Assembly: GCA_029936885.1 (NCBI GenBank)
Contig: JAPYRR010000006.1
Location: forward strand, 1 to 32,654
Length of the DNA: 32,654 bases
Direction of reading: 5' to 3'
Source: Fidelibacterota bacterium
GTDB taxonomy: Bacteria; Fidelibacterota; Marinisomatia; Marinisomatales; UBA1611
A program made the position numbers and the translations under genes. The notes below the pieces were generated by a model. The model was given only the letters and a program-made list of their open reading frames with translations, had not been told where the DNA came from and did not search any database. The number at the start of each line of letters is the position of its first letter. Within the stretch, counting starts at the first letter, position 1. Shown piece after piece: positions 24,166-32,470 of this stretch.

Positions 24166-25155
24166 ATGAGAAATAATTCTGTAAAAGTTGGTGTGATTGG
24201 TGTTGGCCACTTGGGACAACACCATGTCAAACATTATGCGGGACTGCACAACGCAGATCTTGTTGGGATTTATGATTCAGATAGAGAACGCGCGGAATCC
24301 ATCGCTAATAAAACCCAATCTAAAGTATTCAATGATTTGGAGACTCTTCTCGATGCGGTAGAAGCAGTGTCTATTGTTACGCCAACTCGATTTCATTCAG
24401 ATGTTGCTGAACGGTGTATCAGTGAGGGAAAACATGTTTTTATAGAAAAACCCATCACCAAAACTTTAGAGGAAGCTGATAAACTTTTGCTCATTGCAAA
24501 AGAAAAGGGCGTACTGATCCAAGTGGGGCATATTGAGAGGTTAAATCCTGCTCTATTGGCACTGAAACCCTACACACTTAATCCAAAATTTATTGAAATT
24601 CAAAGATTGGCACCCTTTACATCTCGAGGGACGGATGTGCCTGTTGTTCTTGACCTCATGATTCATGATATTGATATTTTATTATCTCTTGTAGATTCAC
24701 CCGTCAAAACGATTCGCGCAACTGGATTATCAATTCTTACAGATTCTGTTGATATTGCTCATGCCAGAATTCGCTTTGGTAACGGAACGGTAGCCAGCAT
24801 TATGTCAAGTCGAGTGGCAAAAGACAAGGTACGAAAAGTAAAAATATTTCAGCGAGACCTTTATGCAACGATTGATCTGCTTTTAGGATTGACCGAGGTC
24901 TATAAAGTGGTGAATAATCCAGATGATAATCCGGATGCCCTTATTACTGCTCCCTTCGATTATGGGGGCTCAGAAAGATTTATTGCCTATGAAAAACCTG
25001 CAACTACTTCAGGAGATGCCCTTAAAATGGAATTGGATAATTTTATTAAATCCGTTCAAGGAAAAGAAACACCTATTGTAACAGGAAAGGCCGGCAGGGA
25101 TGCTTTAAAAGTAGCTATGGATATTCAACGAATGATCATTCAGGATATTCATTGA
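24166..25155 (+). CDS. Gfo/Idh/MocA-family NAD(P)-dependent sugar dehydrogenase
   Basis: 329 residues. The N-terminal Rossmann domain has GVIGVGHLGQHH (about 9-20) and the conserved EKPITKTLEEAD (about 98-109). The C-terminal dimerisation domain has VGHIERLNPA and VVLDLMIHDIDILL with the His and Asp expected in the active site. I place the start at 24166, since the upstream in-frame part (from 24070) has no dehydrogenase text. It directly precedes lpxB with one gene between. Members beside lpx genes include GnnA, which oxidises the 3-hydroxyl of UDP-GlcNAc, so a role on UDP-GlcNAc-type sugars for lipid A is a fair inference. No GnnB-like aminotransferase is adjacent. Confidence 0.85.
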   Translation: MRNNSVKVGVIGVGHLGQHHVKHYAGLHNADLVGIYDSDRERAESIANKTQSKVFNDLETLLDAVEAVSIVTPTRFHSDVAERCISEGKHVFIEKPITKTLEEADKLLLIAKEKGVLIQVGHIERLNPALLALKPYTLNPKFIEIQRLAPFTSRGTDVPVVLDLMIHDIDILLSLVDSPVKTIRATGLSILTDSVDIAHARIRFGNGTVASIMSSRVAKDKVRKVKIFQRDLYATIDLLLGLTEVYKVVNNPDDNPDALITAPFDYGGSERFIAYEKPATTSGDALKMELDNFIKSVQGKETPIVTGKAGRDALKVAMDIQRMIIQDIH

Positions 25156-25739
25156 TGGATTTAAGAAATTTATTATTTACCTATCGTAGCTTTACACCCG
25201 TTCCAATCGTTCTTGCAATTCTATATTTTTCTGATCCATCTGTTCCTTTCATTTATTTTGGATTGGGATTAGTTTCAATAGGCGAATTCATTAGAATTAA
25301 TGCAGTGCAATATGCAGGTGGAGCAACAAGAACTACAAAAGTTGGCGCACCCTCTCTATGTACAGCAGGCCCCTATGCAATAACGCGTAACCCTTTATAT
25401 TTGGGTAATATGATTATTTATTGTGGAGTATCTCTCGTTGCTGGTGGACAATTTATGTGGGAATTACTATTGATAGTTTTTGCGGTTTTTTCATTTCAAT
25501 ATTCCATGATTATTTCTTTGGAAGAAGACACTCTCATTGACCTCTTTGGCAATGAATATGAATTATATCGAAATAATGTTCCTCGATTATTCCCAAGATT
25601 GTCACCTTGGCATAACCAAGATTTTAGAAAGCCAACTCCCTTTTTGAAAACACTCAAGATAGAAAAACGAACTCTACAAAATATTAGCCTGATGTTATTC
25701 ATTCTATTTGCCCGTTATTATTGGGGATTGTCAGCCTAA
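25155..25739 (+). CDS. Isoprenylcysteine carboxyl methyltransferase-like membrane enzyme
   Basis: 194 residues with four to five membrane helices. The C-terminal half has the ICMT/PEMT signature: GPYAITRNPLYLGN (about 76-89), then a long hydrophobic pair, then EEDTLIDLFGNEYELYRNNVPRLFPR (about 126-151), which form the SAM and lipid pocket in this superfamily. The bacterial substrate is unknown; proteins of this type methylate lipid or isoprenoid groups, and no farnesylated-protein role is expected in bacteria. The ATG overlaps the previous stop (TGATG), so coupling is very likely. Being within a lipid A operon suggests an envelope lipid substrate. Confidence 0.82.
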   Translation: MDLRNLLFTYRSFTPVPIVLAILYFSDPSVPFIYFGLGLVSIGEFIRINAVQYAGGATRTTKVGAPSLCTAGPYAITRNPLYLGNMIIYCGVSLVAGGQFMWELLLIVFAVFSFQYSMIISLEEDTLIDLFGNEYELYRNNVPRLFPRLSPWHNQDFRKPTPFLKTLKIEKRTLQNISLMLFILFARYYWGLSA

Positions 25740-25759
25740 TCGATTGATTCATTCAAAAC

Positions 25760-26893
25760 ATGAATCCTGATCCACTAAAAATATTTATTGTTGCTGGCGA
25801 ACCATCTGGCGATCTCCATGGTGGTAAACTCATCCGTGCTATTCAATCCATAGAACCCAATTCATCATTCATGGGTCACGGGGGAGATTCAATGAAAAAT
25901 ACAGGGATGCAAATTCTCGAGCACGTAGATACCCTAACTATGATGGGGTTTTCTGAAGTAATTCGACATCTTCCAAAAATGATACGAATTATGACAAAAA
26001 CTATAGAAACTATTAATCGGGTCAAGCCTGATCGTATAATTTTAATTGACTATCCTGGGTTCAATTTGCGATTAGCAAAAAAAATACAAAATCTCAATAT
26101 TCCCATTACCTATTTTATTCTCCCTCAAGCATGGGCATGGAAAGAAAAACGTGTTGAGATTATGAAAACTGTATTGGACCAAGCACTGTCCATTATCCCT
26201 TTTGAAGAAGATTGGTATGAATCACGGGGGTTACCTACACATTATGTAGGACACCCATTCGCAGAGCAAGAACATCTAGACGAAACATCAAAAGACTTTT
26301 ATCAAAGGCATAATCTAACTATTGAGTACCCGATACTAGTATTGCTACCTGGAAGTCGTCAACAGGAGGTAGATAAACATTGGCCAGTATTTTTAAAAAC
26401 GGCTGAAAAACTAAGATGTCACATTAAAAAACTTCAAATTATTGTTGGACTAGCGCCTCATGTGTCTATTTCACCGTTACCTAATGATTTTAAAATTGAA
26501 ATAAATGCAAGAAAAGCTATGATCTCGGGGACAGCTGCGCTGGTATCTTCTGGGACAGCCACTCTTGAATGTGCTGTAGAAGACACCCCAATGGTTGTAT
26601 GTTACAAATTATCTGGCATTTCATGGATAATGGCCCAAACAATGACAAAAATAGAATATGCGTCTATGGTAAACTTAATTGCAGATGAAAAAATTGTACC
26701 TGAATTTCTTCAGAATGAAATGACGCCACATCGCCTAGTGGAAGCAGTATTGCCCTTATTAAACATAAAATCTAAAAAGAGGAAAATAATGTTAGCAGGA
26801 TTTGATAAAGTTCGACGAACCTTGGGTATCCCCGGCGTGTATCAACGAGCAGCTGAAGCGATTCTTTCTAAAACCAAAAATCACAATGGCTAA
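25760..26893 (+). CDS. lpxB: Lipid-A-disaccharide synthase
   Basis: Joins UDP-2,3-diacylglucosamine and lipid X to form the lipid A disaccharide at the inner membrane (GT19 family). The 377-residue protein has the start IFIVAGEPSGDLHGGKLI (about 9-26), MMGFSEVIRHLP, YPGFNLRLAKK, ITYFILPQAWAWKEKR, LLPGSRQQEV and SSGTATLECAVEDTPMVVCYK. All of these are hallmarks. The stop codon overlaps the next gene by 8 bases. The gene lies 20 bp after the methyltransferase gene. Confidence 0.97.
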   Translation: MNPDPLKIFIVAGEPSGDLHGGKLIRAIQSIEPNSSFMGHGGDSMKNTGMQILEHVDTLTMMGFSEVIRHLPKMIRIMTKTIETINRVKPDRIILIDYPGFNLRLAKKIQNLNIPITYFILPQAWAWKEKRVEIMKTVLDQALSIIPFEEDWYESRGLPTHYVGHPFAEQEHLDETSKDFYQRHNLTIEYPILVLLPGSRQQEVDKHWPVFLKTAEKLRCHIKKLQIIVGLAPHVSISPLPNDFKIEINARKAMISGTAALVSSGTATLECAVEDTPMVVCYKLSGISWIMAQTMTKIEYASMVNLIADEKIVPEFLQNEMTPHRLVEAVLPLLNIKSKKRKIMLAGFDKVRRTLGIPGVYQRAAEAILSKTKNHNG

Positions 26894-27539
26894 TTCTTTC
26901 AAGGCTGCTCTAAAAGTTTCCCTAGCCAGTGGATTACTCAAATTATTTTATTGGACCAATAGCTGGGTTGTTCATGGTCGGAGCAATTATCAAGACCTGC
27001 TAAGCAAGGGACACTCTATCATTTTCTGTGCATGGCATGGACAGTTATTGTCTATTACATTTGACTTAGCAAAAGAGAACTTTCATGCGATTGCAGGGAC
27101 TCATAAAGATGCAGAACTAATTTCTCAAATTGCAACACGGTGGGGCTGGTCCATGCTCCGAGGGTCCAGTAAAGAGAAGGGCGATGTCGCCTATAAAGAC
27201 ATGCTACGTATATTGAGGAAAAGAAATGGAGCTGTTTTTATTACTCCCGACGGCCCAACGGGTCCCGCCAGGATTCCAAAACCAGGTGTGATTCGTGCAG
27301 CGCAAGTAACAGGGGCAGCTATTATCCCCATAAGTGTACATTCTACAAGACGATGGGGATTTACGAATTGGGATACCTTCTTTGTAGAGAAGCCTTTTGG
27401 AAAGATCTTTGTAGAATATGGAACGCCTCTATTTTTTAAAAAAGATGATGATTTTGACGCGTGTAGTAAAATGTTAATTAACAGTATTGAAAAACTAGAG
27501 CGTAATAAATTGTATGATACAAATAAAGAGACCCCTTAA
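26886..27539 (+). CDS. Lysophospholipid acyltransferase-type protein (DUF374)
   Basis: 217 residues. The frame is open further upstream, but that part overlaps lpxB and the family text begins near the ATG at 26886. Typical features are the short N-terminal membrane anchor, IIFCAWHGQLL (about 47-57; His in place of the HX4D motif), LISQIATRWGWSMLRGSS, and VFITPDGPTGPARIPKPGVI (about 118-137). It belongs to the family of acyltransferases often encoded beside lpxK or the Kdo transferase. A likely role is late acylation of lipid A or another envelope lipid, but the acceptor is not proven for this family. Confidence 0.88.
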   Translation: MANSFKAALKVSLASGLLKLFYWTNSWVVHGRSNYQDLLSKGHSIIFCAWHGQLLSITFDLAKENFHAIAGTHKDAELISQIATRWGWSMLRGSSKEKGDVAYKDMLRILRKRNGAVFITPDGPTGPARIPKPGVIRAAQVTGAAIIPISVHSTRRWGFTNWDTFFVEKPFGKIFVEYGTPLFFKKDDDFDACSKMLINSIEKLERNKLYDTNKETP

Positions 27540-28542
27540 AGATTATCTCGTATATTTTCTGTTTCCCTTGGCAATATTTTATTGGGGAGTGATGTATTGG
27601 CGCAATTTATTTTATCGATATGGGTTCTTTGTATCCAGGAGACTCCCCTGTAATGTTATTAGTGTAGGGAATATTACGGTAGGAGGTACTGGAAAAACGC
27701 CTACTGTAATCTTCCTTGCTCAGTATTTTAATCGAATGGGTAAGAAGGTTGCAATATTGAGCCGGGGTTATGGCAGAACAACAAAAGGGACTGTTTTGGT
27801 CTCTGATGGCAAAGAGATAAAAGTGCATTGGAAGGAATCAGGTGACGAAGCATTCCTAATTTCAAAAAAATTAAGTCGTGTCCCTGTAGTGGTGGATGAA
27901 GACCGTTTTCGGGGTGGTATGTTTATCATACAACAATTTAATCCAGAAATTATTTTGTTAGATGACGGATTTCAACACCGTGGATTAGAAAGAGACTTAG
28001 ACCTTGTATTGGTCAATAGCGGCGATACTATTCCTGATCACAAATTATTGCCTTATGGTTTGTTGCGAGAGCCCTGGATTAACATTAAGCGTGGAAGTGC
28101 TATATTGCTCACAAAAACAAACCTTATTAAACCAAAACCATACCTTTTGAGGAAAGTCAAAGAAACGGGGCTGCCGATTTTGCGCTCAGTGGTGCGATCA
28201 TCCATCTCTTCTTTTTCACCGGATACTCCGGAAAACTTAAATGGACAGACTGTATTTCTCGTCTCAGCCATTGGGGATTCATTTGGCTTTAAACGGACTG
28301 TTGAGAAAATGGGTTGCCAGATCGTGGGAGAAAAAATATTTCCCGACCATTTTAATTATTCTCAATCAGCCTGGAAAAACGTGGAATCCCTTTTATCTTC
28401 CACAGATTATATCATTACAACAGAAAAAGATTGGGTGAAGATAGAAAGTTTAAATATTAAAAAACTAGTAATAGTAGTTGGTATAGATGTCGAAATACAA
28501 CCGTTAAAGAAACTGGATTATTTATTAAAGAGTTGTTTGTAA
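27514..28542 (+). CDS. lpxK: Tetraacyldisaccharide 4'-kinase
   Basis: Phosphorylates the 4' position of the lipid A disaccharide at the inner membrane. The 342-residue protein has an N-terminal membrane helix (LVYFLFPLAIFYWGVMYW), then the P-loop ISVGNITVGGTGKTPT (about 49-64), the family ILSRGYGR, VVDEDRFRGG and LDDGFQHRGLERDLDLVL (about 151-168), and the C-terminal FPDHFNYS and TEKDWVK. It overlaps the acyltransferase gene by 26 bp. No strong terminator was seen in the 50 bp before the convergent large gene. Confidence 0.96.
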   Translation: MIQIKRPLKDYLVYFLFPLAIFYWGVMYWRNLFYRYGFFVSRRLPCNVISVGNITVGGTGKTPTVIFLAQYFNRMGKKVAILSRGYGRTTKGTVLVSDGKEIKVHWKESGDEAFLISKKLSRVPVVVDEDRFRGGMFIIQQFNPEIILLDDGFQHRGLERDLDLVLVNSGDTIPDHKLLPYGLLREPWINIKRGSAILLTKTNLIKPKPYLLRKVKETGLPILRSVVRSSISSFSPDTPENLNGQTVFLVSAIGDSFGFKRTVEKMGCQIVGEKIFPDHFNYSQSAWKNVESLLSSTDYIITTEKDWVKIESLNIKKLVIVVGIDVEIQPLKKLDYLLKSCL

Positions 28543-28592
28543 AAAGGAAAAGGATTCCAAATAAGCATCCCTATTTAGTAAAAGAACAGGAA

Positions 28593-31500
28593 TTAAATCT
28601 GCGCCATACCCCAGGCAAAAACGACACCTACAAAGGTAAGCATTAACGGCCAGCCAGTGTTTACCAATTGCTGTGAGCTTGGATCATGAAAAACATGAAC
28701 TTGAAAATCGTGCGTGGATGTTGCACCATGTTCATCAACAGCCATTAAAATAAAATCATTCATCCCAATTTGATTTTTTCTTGGTGTCCACTCTATTGTG
28801 GCTTTCTTTTTATTAAAGCGAGCATATTTGGGGAGCCGCACGGCGCGATAGGCAACCTTATCACCATTCAAATCTTCTGTAATCATTTTGTAACGCCAGG
28901 TATGTCCCGTTAACCCAACCGGTTTTGGCGTGGATATAACGATGGGAGCATTATTAATAAAGATCTTGCCCTTCTGCACATCAGTGCCATACCCATCGCT
29001 TACGGCAACTTCAAAAGTATTATAATTGATCTGTGCCGCTTTTGGGACCCAGAGAATCTTTCCGTGCCTGTCCATTTGCATACCATGGGGCCCTTTTAGT
29101 AATGTGAATTCCAGGGTGGCATTTTCATTTTTATCATCTACCCGGAGCTGATATTTAAATAATTCACCCACCAAACCCATATGGGGAGGATTGGATACAA
29201 TGGTTGGTACGTGATTAGAATACACCTCAAAAGTTTGTTCATCTTTTGTGTATCCATCTGACACTACAACCGTGATGCGGTGGGTATCTGTCTGGTTGGT
29301 TTTAGGTGTCCAACGTAATGTACCTGAACTCTCTTCCACCACCATTCCTTCCGGGAAATCCAAAAGAGAAAATTTTATATCATTCGATCGCTCAACAATA
29401 ACCCGAGGAGGTTTTCCTCTACTACCCTGAAAAAACTCCCAAAGGAAATCCTTAATCTTTATGGTGCGCCCATCAACGGTTTCTAACAGTACCCAAAGCC
29501 GATTATCTTCAAAAAATACGGAATGGGTATATTTTTTCATGTTCAGCCGTGCAACCAATGAATCAGCTGGATATTTCGGATCTACATAATAAATAGCGTC
29601 GGCATTGTGCCAGTCACCTAAATATCGATCCACATTGTTCAATGCCACATCATCTGTAATATTCACAGAATAAATCCTGACAGCTGAGATATTCGATACC
29701 TTTACAACTCGATTAAATGGGAGAAGTGCTCCCTTATTTTTATCATTCGTCATAATTCGATATGCGTATTCATCACCAATCGTTGCAGACATGGATGGAA
29801 CCGAAATTATTTGGATGGGAGCATTCACAAAATATTCAGATTCGATCATGCGTGATTCATGACTATCTGAGACTTCAATCTTTAAGGTATGAAAATCTAA
29901 TTCACCCATAGTTGGTTCCCATCTTAAACGGCCCGTATGGGGATCCATTCGCATTCCCGGGGGTAGTTTATGTGCTGTATAAACCAAAATATCTTTCTCA
30001 TTTGGATCATCGATATCCAAATCAAAATCCCAAATACCACCCACATTGATCTTATTCATCGGAATGGGTGCAGCTTTAATAATGGGTGGATGGTTTACAA
30101 ACAGGTTCACAAATTGTGTATCCGTAGCTACCCCGTGTGTTACAACTACTGCATATTTCATCGTGTCAACCTGAACGGGGTTTGGAGTCCAAGAAATTGT
30201 GCCATCCTTAGCAATGTTCATGTTGTCGGGGCCATAAAATAATTTGTAATTGATTTTCTCATCGGGGCGTTGGCGCCAAACTTTTACAGGGTAGTTGTAG
30301 GGGTTGCCAACGCTAGCATTCAAGGGTGCATTGGATAATATTTTTACCCCAGCTTGAGAAAATAATTGAAACTCCTGAGTAGTTCTTTCGAACCCGTCAG
30401 TCACAACCAATCGAACATCATAAACTTCTACCTTTGTACTATCGGTCTTCCAAGTTAGGACGCCATTTTCAAATGTCATCCCATCTGGAGAAACTTCCAA
30501 ATCAAACTGAAGAGCCGCATCTTTATTTCGGTCTTGGACGATAGGCTCATACCGAAAAACAGAACCTGCAATAAATTCCGTTACTTCAGGTTGGGTTAAA
30601 AATCGTGGCGAGTCATTAACATAAACCCATAAGCTTTCATCGCGACTTTCCAAAACAGGAACTGATTTAAATACCTGCTCATCTTCTATAGAGCCAGTGG
30701 TTGGCTCCATCATTTCATCTACTTTCATTCGAACATTATAGGATAGAGGGAATGCATCAAACTGCTTTTCCGTTGGAACCCAATTGATTGATTTTGATTC
30801 GTAAAGAAAATACATACCCTTAGGTGGGGTAGCGTCCCATCGAAAGCTATAAAACGATTCTTTTGCTGTTTTTGGAATTTCATATAAGAACGGTTGCCCT
30901 GGTGCTAATACATATCTGGGCAATACATGTTTTGGGAGGCGCTGCCCAACAGTTTCTTTGGGTCTAGGTTTTTTTGGTTGTTCTAATGTTCGTGCAATTT
31001 TTTTAGGAACCGTTACCTTGGGCTGTTCCTTAAGAGCTTTTCCTTCCAATTGATTAGGATCTAAAGTCCCAGGAATAAATTTAGTGGGGGATTGCCCAAG
31101 GTCTGTAATAATTTTCTCTTCTCGTTGTGGTTCAAGGGTCGATGTTTCATTAAGCGGTACTTCAATATACACTTCAGGAATTATGGGAGTTTCATCCCCT
31201 ATATTGGCAAGAAGGTTAGGCATTTGGTTTTTAATAAATTCAGTAGTGATTAAGTATCCTTGATCAAATGAGTCTGACTTTTTACCCAATTCAATTACAT
31301 AGGTTGAATTTGTCATTCCATTCCAACCTGATACTAAAACATTCCCTGTATACATCCCTGATTTCGTCATTGGAACCATGGCGAACACCTGCATTTCTGG
31401 TGGTACATGTGACATAGCGTTTTGCACACCGGCGATACCACCATCCTTCCCAGAAATCAATGTGAGCGCATTAATATCGGATGATAACATTAAAATATCT

Positions 31501-32462
31501 TCATAAGTATCCTGATTAAAATCTGCCAAAGCAACTTGAGTCAAGGGGCCAGGATTTATAGGAACGTCTTCTATAACTAACGTTGCAGGGGTCAGGGTAA
31601 ATGCGATTACATCACCAGAATTGAATGATGCTAAAACATCAAAGAAACCATCGGCATCCCAATCTGTTAATTCGAAGGAATGATGCAAGATGCCGCTAAG
31701 ACCTTCAAAACTCTTTTTCACTAAATGACCCGAATCAAATACACCACCAATATTATAAAAGGGTTGGGCCTTAATTGTATTGCCGTCGGGACTAATAGCT
31801 ATAACATCTTCATAGCCGTCTCCATCATAATCAACCACGCCTACATAGATAAGTCCAGAACCGATGAGGAACTCATTCGAGCGCACTTTCTTTGTAATGG
31901 ATAATCCAGATTCAGTGGCATCCACGATAACAAAGCCACGAAACGGGCTACCTAAGGATAAAACAAGTTCCTGGTTGCCATCTGCATCTTGATCAATTAA
32001 TAGAAAATTGTTGCATCGAAGCGATTTGTTTTCTTCTCCCACATCTAAGGTGTTGGCCGGACGATCAGAAAATGATGACCCTTCCCACGTATAGGTTGCT
32101 ATATAAACGTGAGGAGTTGAATTGTTGCCAGACCTAGATATATTCATGACCAAAATCAATTCGGGAGCACCATTGCCATCCATATCACCAACCAAGGCAT
32201 CTACAAAGCTCCCATCCATATCTTCAGGGGCTGTATATTCCCAAATCAGATTTTGGTATCCATCTAAATCAATTTCGTAATAACGGGCAACGGTTGGAAA
32301 AACATCTGTGGACGGATCCAATTCAAGTGCGATGAATTCTAATAGATTATCACCATCCAAATCATAGGTACCATTCATGTGGACAATTTTCTGGCTAAAA
32401 ACAGTCCCTATCATAAATGATATAAAAAATATTAAATAACGAGTGCCCCTAACGTACGTCAT
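28593..32462 (-). CDS. Giant secreted protein: FG-GAP/VCBS beta-propeller plus Ig-like repeats
   Basis: 1289 residues. A signal peptide (about 7-24, LIFFISFMIGTVFSQ) is followed by six Asp/Gly-rich calcium-type repeats of the FG-GAP/VCBS kind: DLDGDNLLEF 34-43, DMDGNGAPEL 93-102, DQDADGNQEL 157-166, DYDGDGYEDV 211-220, DWDADGFFDV 267-276 and DFNQDTYEDI 314-323. They suggest an N-terminal beta-propeller. A Pro/Lys-rich linker runs from about 430 to 515. At least seven He_PIG-type Ig-like repeats (about 515-1265) follow, marked by WxP-like text near 561, 671, 758, 848, 1051, 1138 and 1225. It ends in a hydrophobic helix (about 1271-1289) with no tail. Repeat 5-6 is interrupted by an insertion (about 915-1030) unlike its neighbours. 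Adhesion or surface binding is an inference. Confidence 0.85.
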   Translation of the reverse strand: MTYVRGTRYLIFFISFMIGTVFSQKIVHMNGTYDLDGDNLLEFIALELDPSTDVFPTVARYYEIDLDGYQNLIWEYTAPEDMDGSFVDALVGDMDGNGAPELILVMNISRSGNNSTPHVYIATYTWEGSSFSDRPANTLDVGEENKSLRCNNFLLIDQDADGNQELVLSLGSPFRGFVIVDATESGLSITKKVRSNEFLIGSGLIYVGVVDYDGDGYEDVIAISPDGNTIKAQPFYNIGGVFDSGHLVKKSFEGLSGILHHSFELTDWDADGFFDVLASFNSGDVIAFTLTPATLVIEDVPINPGPLTQVALADFNQDTYEDILMLSSDINALTLISGKDGGIAGVQNAMSHVPPEMQVFAMVPMTKSGMYTGNVLVSGWNGMTNSTYVIELGKKSDSFDQGYLITTEFIKNQMPNLLANIGDETPIIPEVYIEVPLNETSTLEPQREEKIITDLGQSPTKFIPGTLDPNQLEGKALKEQPKVTVPKKIARTLEQPKKPRPKETVGQRLPKHVLPRYVLAPGQPFLYEIPKTAKESFYSFRWDATPPKGMYFLYESKSINWVPTEKQFDAFPLSYNVRMKVDEMMEPTTGSIEDEQVFKSVPVLESRDESLWVYVNDSPRFLTQPEVTEFIAGSVFRYEPIVQDRNKDAALQFDLEVSPDGMTFENGVLTWKTDSTKVEVYDVRLVVTDGFERTTQEFQLFSQAGVKILSNAPLNASVGNPYNYPVKVWRQRPDEKINYKLFYGPDNMNIAKDGTISWTPNPVQVDTMKYAVVVTHGVATDTQFVNLFVNHPPIIKAAPIPMNKINVGGIWDFDLDIDDPNEKDILVYTAHKLPPGMRMDPHTGRLRWEPTMGELDFHTLKIEVSDSHESRMIESEYFVNAPIQIISVPSMSATIGDEYAYRIMTNDKNKGALLPFNRVVKVSNISAVRIYSVNITDDVALNNVDRYLGDWHNADAIYYVDPKYPADSLVARLNMKKYTHSVFFEDNRLWVLLETVDGRTIKIKDFLWEFFQGSRGKPPRVIVERSNDIKFSLLDFPEGMVVEESSGTLRWTPKTNQTDTHRITVVVSDGYTKDEQTFEVYSNHVPTIVSNPPHMGLVGELFKYQLRVDDKNENATLEFTLLKGPHGMQMDRHGKILWVPKAAQINYNTFEVAVSDGYGTDVQKGKIFINNAPIVISTPKPVGLTGHTWRYKMITEDLNGDKVAYRAVRLPKYARFNKKKATIEWTPRKNQIGMNDFILMAVDEHGATSTHDFQVHVFHDPSSQQLVNTGWPLMLTFVGVVFAWGMAQI

Positions 32463-32470
32463 ATTGATTC

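Noticed and set aside
26802-26885. Upstream extension of the DUF374 acyltransferase gene
   Set aside because: It lies wholly within lpxB in another frame; the family sequence begins at 26886.
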